A stretch of 64,000 nucleotides of DNA. Origin: Ptychodera flava. Taxonomy: Eukaryota > Hemichordata > Enteropneusta > Ptychoderidae. Shown here one piece after another: positions 55,256 through 64,000 of this stretch; the stretch's first letter is position 1, and the number at the start of each line of letters is the position of its first letter. The notes beneath the pieces were generated by a model, which had not been told where the DNA came from, ran no database searches, and worked only from the letters and a program-made list of their open reading frames with translations. Location: positions 25,348,674-25,412,673 of the forward strand of contig NC_091933.1 in assembly GCF_041260155.1 (NCBI RefSeq), given 5' to 3'. The translations under genes and the position numbers were made by a program.

Positions 55256-57639
55256 AGTGGTGGAGTTTGTGTCATGTTAGACTGAAACACCATCACTTGA
55301 GGGTGTTCTCCATTATTTCCCTGTCCTGCGAGACAGGTTTGGACAGCACCCTTTAGCAACAACTCTTTTCTTATATATTCTCAGATAATTACAGAGAAAT
55401 ATCTCCTTCAACTCAAAACATTATTACATATATCCGTGAATTTTAAATTACATTTCTTTATGATCACTTGTTATTTATATGATTTGCATGAATTAATGAA
55501 CTCTCGATGAAATGATTATAAAATTGGTGAAGTAATTGTCAAGTTCATAGCATCTTTTATTTTTCATCATCCTTGGTTTTCTGTAACTGTGCTTTCAAAG
55601 GTTTCAGGTTTCCTTTTCAGTTCGTCATTGTTTTCTTGAATGCTTATTTACAGCCAAACCCAACCAATGGACGGCAGGATTTTTGTACATGAAGAACGCA
55701 ATGTTATTGTAATCTTTCAGTATTTGAACAAATGGTACCATTTCTCCAGTGTAAAATTTCAAAACCAGCTTGTCATAGAATAGCACTTGCTGATTTGAAA
55801 AACATCACCATGTACTTCTTTGTCAATTTGTTTGGTTCAGGTTGTTGACAACGAGGCTTTTTTTCACTTCCCGCAAGTGCAGTTTATGATATTCATCTAT
55901 TTTTTTTTCAGTTTATTCATGTACAGGTAGATATTAACTTCACAGGATGTGGTATAAATAACTATAAAAGGCTGACATTTTGGTTTGTCACTGTTAATTT
56001 TAAAAGAAGTTATCTATGTACAGGAATCTTTAATCAGTGTCTTCCCCTCAGGCAAAGTAAATATATTTTATGCCACATTTGAATTGACCCTGTCAGTGAC
56101 GTTTGTCCTGAAAAGTAGTCATTTCTTGTTTATTTGCGTCTTGCTGTCACTTGACTGGTCTTAGAGATTGTGTCAAATGTATTTATCTCTTCTTTTGTTT
56201 ACATTTCAAGTAATATGTTGTGGCTACATCATTATCACCACATGAAATGAATCTGTCGTTATGAACCTGCTTCACTGGCTTGTGGACTACAATGACTTCA
56301 AATGCTATTAACAATGCTGACGCCAAGCAGTCTATGCTGTGATACTGTGTAGTAAACTTTGCCCAACATTTCAGAGTATATTAGACTTGGCAGAGAGAAT
56401 TTGACAGCAGCCAAGGATTATGGTATAATTCAGTTATTAAATGAAATTTACAATCATATCTTGCAAATAGTGCTTTGCATGTTTAGGGCTGTAATTGTTT
56501 TATTATCAGCAGGTTTGATGTTGTGCAATTTTTTACTGCTAAACATTGTTGCATGCAGTTTACATTCAGCAAAACTTATGCAGTTCATCTTTTTTGTTGT
56601 AATATCTGCAGAGAAAGCATTCTTTTCAAATTGTGACAGTATGGTCTAGTTAGTTTCAAATGAAAGATGATATGTTGTTGTAGGGCCAGGGAGAATGAAA
56701 GCACTGCTCCACAGAACTGTCACTTATATTGTCTGAGAATGTCAAATTTCTTTTGGCAGTGCCAAAAAATCATCCACAGTTACTCCAGTGTGATGTCGCT
56801 CAGTACTTAATCACTCACTGTGTTCTCGTTATTTAAATATGGTACATAGTTAAGAAATTTGTTGGCAACATGTTTTGTGTTTATTTCTTTGAAATGATAT
56901 TACGTTCTTTGACATGGCATGTAATGTCATCGTATTATTCAGGAAATTTAATGGTTCTCAAAACCAAATTTTGCTTCTGTCTTGCCCCCAAAATTCAGAG
57001 GAACACACTTTTTTCTCCCTGGCCATAAATTGAGTTTTTAACCTGGTAATTTCAAGTACATCAAATATTATATCTCTGATCATTCTTTGCTGTGCAATGT
57101 ATGCTGAATTTCATTTACCGCCATTGTAGTATAATTTACCTTTAAATGTTTACTTACTATGATGTAGTCAAAAGAACATCATCAGATCCACACATATAAT
57201 GCTTACAAGTGATGCGTTAATTGTGAGCCGTATGTGTGTGGATGTGAGCTGTTGTTTTGACTGATCGTGAACTCCTTTTAGACAATGTTTCAATTTTTGC
57301 ATAGTTGATTTCTTTGTTACTGACTGATATTACTGCTAGACAGTAGTTACACCTGGCAGCGTTGACAACTCAATTTAGACAGTATGTCTAGTTCCCATAT
57401 TGCAAACTGTTCAACACAAACCACTGTAAGTGTCTACTTTAATTTCTATGATATCTTCACTGAAAATGTTCTTCATCTTTGTATTTTAGTTTTTTAGGTT
57501 GTCATGAAAAAGCTAAAAATAGTATGAGGGAGTTTACATAATATATGAACAATGTATTTGAACCATGGTTATGGTGAACAAGGTCTGGATCATTCAAAGA
57601 AAATTGTCAAGGGTCAATATCAACCTACCTGTGGCTGTA

Positions 57640-57656
57640 GTAGTAGTAGTAGTAGC
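57640..57656. repeat. (GTA)n run
   Basis: A short trinucleotide run, about five units. Confidence 0.85.
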
Positions 57657-58133
57657 TGTACAGAAACATACATCCATTATGCAGTAGGAATATGAAAACT
57701 GTAGAAAAGTTTTCAGTATAGCAATTTAAAATTGTGTGACTGACAACATCTCTATAGATTATGAATGTGTCATCATTTTGATTTGTACAAAATCATCAAA
57801 GGGTTTTGGAAATATTCTGTGATATGACAGAGTTGCATTTCTGTAATTGGAAAGTATATGACAGTGCATTGCTTTTGAATATCACTTCATCATTTTAGAC
57901 TGCAATTAGAGCTCAACCTCTCAACAGAGTTTAAGATATTACAAGAAAAGTGATTTTGATGAGGTTTTCCTTTGCTTTGTGGTTGACTTTGGAACTACTG
58001 TGTTGAAGCATTGTAGATTTGCCATTGCTTGATATCTTTGTAGGTCTCAGATATCATCCAGCCACCCAAGTTTACAAGTTTGCCCACTAAGCCATTTGGC
58101 GATGCCACTGACCAAACAGTGTTCTATTTGGCA

Positions 58134-58274
58134 AAAGAAAATTTAACATGTTATGTGAATTGGTATAGGGCCGACTAAAGAAAATTTCACATGTTATGTG
58201 AATTGGTATAGGGCCGACTAAAGAAAATTTCACACGTTATGTGAATTGGTATAGGCCGACTAAAGAAAATTTCA
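58134..58274. repeat. 43 bp minisatellite, 3.3 copies
   Basis: Units begin AAAGAAAATTTCAC at 58134, 58177, 58220 and 58262 (partial). The copies differ at only a few positions. Confidence 0.9.
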
Positions 58275-58961
58275 AGAAGGGTCTTTATTACTGGTACCAT
58301 GAATGCAATTTTGCCACTTTAGTGAGTAATCATAGTTCTCAGGTGGTCGACCATATTTTCAACGTGGCCAATTTTTACAGGTAAAACACATAAGTTTACA
58401 AAAGTCAAAGTAAAGTTTTAGGTTATACACTTATACAGGAATTTCATACCAGAAATGCTTAAAAAGATGAAAAGATGCATGACTTCAGCTAGTTTGACAA
58501 ACAGAATTTGTTGCCATGAAAACAATTGCATTTTAAAGTATTTATCAGATCACCATCTCAAACTCTTGCTGTGGTGGAAGTCATCTGTAATCACAAAAGT
58601 TAAAATGGCCAGATTGTATTGAGCCATTGGATGCACTGATACAAGTGTAACTTTTGGTCATCTAATCTTCTAAGTCAGCTTCTCGCTATTCAAAACTGAA
58701 TTTTTAATGAGCAATGACAGGTGGCTGTTACAATACCATCTCACGCATATACAAGCAAGCTGCTTTGCTGTGCAACTCTTTCTGAGTTCCTACCTACGAG
58801 GTATATTTGTTGAAAATAATAGAAACTGTGGTTGTCACAAAATGCCAATACTAGTCTTGTTTTTATAGTGCAAAAGAATGTTGATGCCTGGGTAGAAAAT
58901 GCCAAATGTTTATACACAAAGTGAATATTTGAAAATGTCCCAGAATTCCTCTTTGAGATTA

Positions 58962-59546
58962 GTCTGGTTCCCAGATCCATTTCTACCGCTGGCTGCGCTG
59001 CTAACGAAAATAGGGTCAGGTATGGGCTATTGTAAGCATGGCTATCATTGGTCAATAGTACGAGTGCAGTGATTGCGTTGAATTTATTTCCAACTTGGAG
59101 CTACCTTCGAATTTAGATTTCGTATGCCCATGGAGTCATTTTACCTCCATAGTTTCCCGAATCAAGCATCCTATGTCGACATTGAATGAAAAACGAAAAA
59201 TAATTTATTTTTGAGTCATTGCCGTACGTGCCAAAGGTCACCATGGTCACCAGGTCACGTGAGAAAAAAATCATTGACGATAGTTGTCTTTCACCATTAA
59301 ATACTATCATGGAAGAACAGAGTCGGAGACTTAAATAAAGGTGAAGCTGTGCAAACTTCAACATTCGATGTTTCGTAATGTAATTCCGAGCTTGCCACTA
59401 TACAGATGTGCTGATCACATGATCTTGTCAGGTGACTATGCTCATTAATATGCAGTCAAAATTCTGACTAAAATATTTGCCCATATCTGGTTCTATTTCC
59501 GTTAGCAGCACAGCCAGCAGTAGAAATGGGTCAGGGAACCAAACTA
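58962..59546. mobile_element. MITE with ~50 bp inverted ends
   Basis: The left end GGTTCCCAGATCCATTTCTA... is matched inversely at the right (...TAGAAATGGGTCAGGGAACC) over about 50 bp. The flanks CCTCTTTGAGATTA (58948-58961) and CCTCTGTGAGATTA (59547-59560) look like a target duplication of 14 bp with one difference. Confidence 0.75.
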
Positions 59547-60488
59547 CCTCTGTGAGATTACAAAGCAACTCATTTTGTTTTGATGTATGCAATACTATGT
59601 CAATTCAATGGTGTGAAGAATAAAGTATGCAAGTATGTAAAGCTTTATAGCATGTACAAATTTTTGGATATTAAGCATAGGAAATATATTTACTAGAATG
59701 TCGCAATACTGTAACATCTGTTTTTCCTTGTCAGTTTGTAGGATGAATTTTATTCTCAATAAAAAATACTTGAAAAGCATGTGTATTGGTCATATTTGTG
59801 TTCTTTACATTATAAAATCTTGTATTTTATCCGTGAAGTTAATAGAATTTTTCATCCATCCAGAGCTGTGAAGTTAGGCACATCATAGCAAGAGATACAA
59901 CACTCCAGTAATTTGCTAGTAGGATAACTGACATCCCCATGGTCAATGTATGAGATTATCTTCCATTAAGATGGTATATACTGCTACAGCATGTATACTA
60001 TGACAAAGTTCAGCGATTTGCTTCTCATTAGATATTGTTATACCCTTCATAGCTGTACTATGGGGCATGTCAATAACACACAAGAGAACTCTTGTATGAC
60101 TGTACAGATTTGCAGTTGAAGATGACCTTTTTAACATTGACACAACTGATACCTGGGAGAAAGGCTAGTTTGAACAAACCAATGCCATCCACATGTTCAC
60201 GGTGTTTTATGTTTTTAATATCAAAAAAGTTTGCATACTATTACAAGCAACATTCCAGCTACACTTGCGGCAAGAGACAAACATGTGTTAGCATGTCTAA
60301 GATTTCTGCATGTCATGAATCTATGAACCCTGAGCATGTTAGAAATACAATGACAGGGCCTTCAGGTTTATCGAATTCAAAATTTTTGGGGAGAAATCCA
60401 TTTTTTTTGCAGTGAAGTAAAGTCGTATTAAGTCAAATTTACATGCCACAACATCTGGAACTGTAGGGATAATGTTTGAATATCTCCT

Positions 60489-60610
60489 ACAGTAGAATCG
60501 CCCCTTAAAACTGAAAGACCTTAACCTTTGCTCAAACTTTCCTCAAGCAAATTTTCAACCCTTCTCTTTCAAAATCTGACAATCTGTCCCCTATGTGCAT
60601 TCTACCTTAA
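60489..60610. mobile_element. TTAA-type MITE, copy F (internally deleted)
   Basis: Only about 120 bp remain. Both ends of the family (GTAGAATCGCCCC and GCATTCTACCTTAA) are present and the middle is missing. Confidence 0.6.
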
Positions 60611-61456
60611 TTGGAGCCCAAGTTTCCTGTGATCCGGGTGATATCTATGCAGTGAGCAATCCCTTTTGTTTATCCTGTGGCAAAGCAGTCCCACTTGGAC
60701 AGTCAATTGTGTATCATAAGCACTAATTGGTCAAACAGAAACCCACAAAAGTGGGTGTCATATTGTACCGGTAGTGTTGCTGCTTGTCTTTTTGCCGAGT
60801 TCATGCTTGATACTCTGGGAGTTTGTTAGTGAAGCACACACATCAACAATTATGATGTGTAGGCTTGCCTTTTCTGGATCACGGGTAGACGTTTCTTCTT
60901 TGCTTTCGACAGTTCACCAGCTGCTGCATGCAGTAAATTGCTGTACCAAGTGGCAATCCCATATTTTTGTAGATTTCTTGCTGAGAAAAATGTTCATATT
61001 GCTGCATATCTCAGTCCTTTGTTTTGAAATGCTATTGTAATACATGGCATTATGATTCCCGTTTTATGTTACAATTTGACTTGGTCTTGTTATCTCTTAT
61101 GGTTCTCTCAGAATGTCATTCTGTTTGGTGATTGGTAATGTCTTCTTGATCAATAAATTAACAAAAATATCAAAAAAGCAGTAAAGCAACAAAAATTCAC
61201 ATCCCTTTATGAAAACGAAGGACAGCACATTGGTCGATCTGTCTTGGCAACAGTTGATTCTCAAAGGCCAGGGATGTTGTCAAAGATGCAGCCACAGATT
61301 TGCATCTTCAGCATCTGACAACAAGATTGCATTACCATCCTCCAGCATCAGATGCACAGAATCCTACACACATCCATGATCCATAGAGGGATCGTGACAC
61401 AATCCAACCTTCTAAGTGTCACTATCTGGCTGAAGACATCTCAGCCAGGTTGTTTA

Positions 61457-61549
61457 TCAGTAATGCGTGACTTTATCCGGTGGTATAAGTCCTGCTGCAA
61501 TTATTCGATTTTCCCTCACAAGGTAGTTAAATGTTGCACATGCATGCGG
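61457..61549 (-). CDS. NDUFAF3: NDUFAF3 last exon
   Basis: This exon encodes PHACATFNYLVREN, then RIIAAGLIPPDKVTHY and a TGA at 61457-61459. ACATFN.L and (A/G)ALIPP are signatures of the family C-terminus. Acceptor ATGTGTAG after a pyrimidine-rich stretch, phase 0. Confidence 0.9.
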   Translation of the reverse strand, partial: PHACATFNYLVRENRIIAAGLIPPDKVTHY

Positions 61550-63470
61550 CTACACATGAGGGGAAAGAAACAAAGAGAGAAAGTATTATTAGATGAAAAG
61601 TGCCCAGTGCCTGAACAGTCAATTAATCATTGTTGGGTCGTATTTCAGAATTTCAGTGAACATGCACTCAAATTTAATACTTACGTAGAAAGTAGACAAG
61701 AATGATTGCATATTCACATACTAATTTACTCATGAGTAATATGGGGATGTTTTAAGTAGTGAAAGCCTTGTCTGCGCAGTGACAGATCACTCATGTGGGA
61801 GTTCTAATGATCCGGCTCTTACCCTCCCACTGTGCCTTTTTATGTAATGGTCAAATTATGTTTTCAAAGGAAAGTTGGGATATCTCCGCAGAGAATATGA
61901 TATGAAGGGGACTACATGTCATTTAAAGTACTGCAGTTGTGTTCAAGATTTCTTCAATTTCTTTGCCTTGCATGGAAATTGCTCATGCCTAATATCATAC
62001 TGGTGTACAACACAATGTTTTTTGAGTAACTTTGTAAACAGAGGACTAATAATCAGTACACAGCTCATAGAATTAGAAATATCTAAACTGCTCTTGATTT
62101 GCAGGATAAATTACATTCATATATGAAGTATACTTATCACTCACTGTGTCTTGTATCTCGAGAGCTATGCCCTTTGACCTCATAAATTTATGTACCTCTG
62201 GGTCCAGTCTCTGGATTTTGGAACCCACTCCTAAAATTAAAATTTCTGATGATAGAGAAATGAAAATAAATGGGTGTAAAATATAGAAAAGAGAAAAAAA
62301 GAAAAATATCTGACTCAAACTTGCTGGAGTTCAAGCTGTCACAACGCTCTTCCAAAGTGTGTCTCAGATTCTTTATATCTTGCTTAGTTTTTTTGAGCAC
62401 AATTTTAAAGAAATCAACTAGGATTAAATTCACCGCTCTGGAAGTTTTTCAGGCATAAAAATTGTTTAAGAAGGTTTAAAAAAATTGTGAGAGAAAATTT
62501 GGAAGATCCTTAGGAGAGCTTGCACTCACACAAATTTCAGCCACATCTCTCAAAGCATTGAAACAAAACATAGGGAAAACGAATTTTTGAAAGGTTATGC
62601 AAATTACCTGTCATGTGATAGTTATGTAAACAATGGTGACATTATTGTAACCAAAATGTTCCCCTATATCTAGGCTTTCTGAAAATATATAATTTACAGG
62701 GATTCTGAGCTTAAAAACCACCAGAGAATTGTTAGCTTAAAAGGTCAATTTCTTGTCTTGGAACCTTAAATCTGCAGAAGGGTTATGATATTAATTCAGT
62801 CAAAATGGCAGGATTTACATGCATATCACAATTGTGCACACTTTAATACATTTGGATACCATGTGTCTCTAATGGTATCGACATACCATTTCCTCTCATT
62901 GATTGGGGATGCTTGAAAATAAATACTATTACAGTCATTGCTAAATGAGATTTTGCAATATCAAAGTTCTACTATGTTAAGGAAACCAACCAGGGATGTA
63001 AGTATGTTCAATCTTGATTAGCTATGGGTATCATGGAGCTAACTTGGTGTTTGTTTCAATAGTCCTGTCTATTGTTCATAGTTATGGCCACTGCGGATGC
63101 CAAGAATTTTGAGTCTTCACTTAACACTTTCCTTTTCATTACTTTGATCTGTAAATACATGTACATGTTAGGTATCATGTCCGAGTAACACAACATCCCA
63201 AAATGTCCCGCCAACATACACTTGATCTTCAGTGTATGATCATGTGATACCATGATCCACTTTAAATTAAAAGATCCACTTCACTTCTGTTGAGATATTC
63301 AGGCCTTGAAGTATAAATAGATATTCCTTCTCCCCGTTATACCTTGAATAAAGCTGTTACACTTCAAGGGTGTCAATTATGATAAATTTGTTAGCCAACT
63401 TACCTATTTTTGGTTCAATGATGGGGAAAAGTGAAAGACTTGCTATGTTTATATCTTCAAAACTGCCAAC
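61457..63470 (-). CDS. NDUFAF3: NDUFAF3 orthologue, last three exons (5' end outside window)
   Basis: NDUFAF3 is a mitochondrial complex I assembly factor that acts with NDUFAF4 on early membrane-arm and Q-module intermediates; family DUF498/DUF598. Exons are 63404-63470, 62145-62245 and 61457-61549, with GT-AG borders and matching phases, giving 86 residues and a stop. Visible conserved points are VGSFEDI, LFPIIEPKIE, GVGSKIQRLDPEV, MRSKGIALEIQDT, HACATFNYLV and AAGLIPP, each aligning in order with the C-terminal half of the 184 aa human protein. The missing part, about 90-100 residues including the targeting peptide, should lie to the right of 64000. It is convergent with STIMATE, about 11 kb away. 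Confidence 0.9.
62145..62245 (-). CDS. NDUFAF3: NDUFAF3 penultimate exon
   Basis: This exon completes the Glu codon and encodes ILILGVGSKIQRLDPEVHKF then MRSKGIALEIQDT. The human counterpart reads VVGTG...RL...V..AMRQRGIAVEVQDT. Acceptor ATCATCAG, donor GTGAGT, phase 1 to 0. Confidence 0.92.
62246..63403 (-). other. NDUFAF3 intron
   Basis: This intron of about 1.2 kb has good GT-AG borders. Nothing else recognised. Confidence 0.7.
63404..63470 (-). CDS. NDUFAF3: NDUFAF3 internal exon
   Basis: This exon encodes VGSFEDINIASLSLFPIIEP, KI and one base of a Glu codon. The pattern VGS..DI...S.SLF..EP.IE is conserved with human. Acceptor TTTTAAAG, donor GTAAGT, phase 0 to 1. Confidence 0.87.
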
Positions 63471-64000
63471 CTTTAAAACAATACAAATGGTCAAACAATC
63501 GATGGAATGTACAAGTAATCCCTACTGTGTTTTCAAATTCTGGTTTCATTGCATGGAGAATGATGGCAAATTTAAAAATATGATCATGCTTTTTATTTCA
63601 TTTGATATTGTTAACTCTTTCAGACCTGATCATCTGGTACAAATCAACATTACCCTGCAATAGAATTTTGGGTTTCAGGCCTGAAAATGTTAAGGGCCAT
63701 GATTCCAACAGTTCATTTCCCATTAACTGCTTCCCTGATTGCATTTGATCACATCATTCAATGGAACTATGTTGTACATTTACATCTACACATAAATAGA
63801 AACCATTCAATAATTGGCAGTGTGATATCAAAACACTTCTCAGACAGAGTATTGCTGCCAATCTATAGAAAGGTCTTTGATTGAACCACTTGAAACAATT
63901 CAAGAATTTCATTTCTGCCATTCAAATTTTGCACGCATGAACAATTGGTTCAACTATTGTTTACCAAACCCCTACCTTTTGACCTTTCCCAGATAAAAAT
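63471..64000 (-). other. NDUFAF3 intron or upstream sequence up to the window edge
   Basis: I looked for the preceding NDUFAF3 exon (the INGNRVLGPCALLP-like segment) and did not find it. It is expected to the right of the window. Confidence 0.5.

Larger units (their letters stand above)
50195..61456. other. Intergenic stretch and 3' UTR between STIMATE and NDUFAF3
   Basis: No coding exon found. Both genes point into it, so it should include both 3' UTRs. AATAAA on the plus strand at 52771-52776 is a candidate for a distal STIMATE end, but other sites are possible. MITEs at 53700-55255, 58962-59546 and 60489 and a minisatellite at 58134 are listed separately. Confidence 0.5.

Noticed and set aside
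58741..59364. Two minus-strand frames of 83-104 codons
   Set aside because: They run across the ends of the MITE at 58962-59546 and have no protein-like conservation that I can see.
61352..61705. 117-codon plus-strand frame
   Set aside because: It overlaps the NDUFAF3 last exon on the opposite strand and shows no recognisable domain.

Overview
The window is animal nuclear DNA: AT-rich, with spliced genes, GT-AG introns of hundreds to thousands of bases, short coding exons and many small DNA transposons. The proteins are clear bilaterian orthologues. The gene neighbours resemble human 3p21, and the repeat style suits a marine invertebrate. I lean towards an invertebrate deuterostome such as a hemichordate, but the sequence does not settle the clade.

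Three genes could be read exon by exon. (1) Minus strand, 36850 to 10528: an SFMBT orthologue, the Polycomb-type chromatin reader, with 19 coding exons whose phases all agree (1738 aa). It has four MBT repeats, a SLED domain, basic, acidic and polyhistidine stretches and a C-terminal SAM domain. It also carries an extra N-terminal segment of about 780 residues encoded by one huge exon (26052-28385), with 13 degenerate LTQP repeats and a Gln/Pro-rich stretch. (2) Plus strand, 37598 to 50194: a STIMATE (TMEM110) orthologue, six exons, 296 aa, an ER membrane regulator of STIM1. (3) Minus strand, 63470 to 61457: the last three exons of an NDUFAF3 orthologue, a mitochondrial complex I assembly factor, with its 5' part beyond the right edge. 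A possible terminal exon of an unidentified plus-strand gene lies at 4809-4947.

Layout: 1-540 holds nothing recognised. 541-4530 is a repeat block. 4809-4947 is the candidate exon. 4948-10527 is the region downstream of SFMBT. 10528-36850 is SFMBT, with many intronic transposons. 36851-37597 is a compact divergent promoter with CRE, NRF1 and YY1-like motifs. 37598-50194 is STIMATE, with a 9.4 kb first intron full of repeats. 50195-61456 is intergenic or UTR sequence with several MITEs. 61457-64000 is NDUFAF3.

SFMBT and STIMATE start about 750 bp apart, so they probably share a promoter. The two are also neighbours in human, apparently in a different relative orientation. NDUFAF3 lies in the same human chromosome band. 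No functional link between the three proteins is implied by the sequence.
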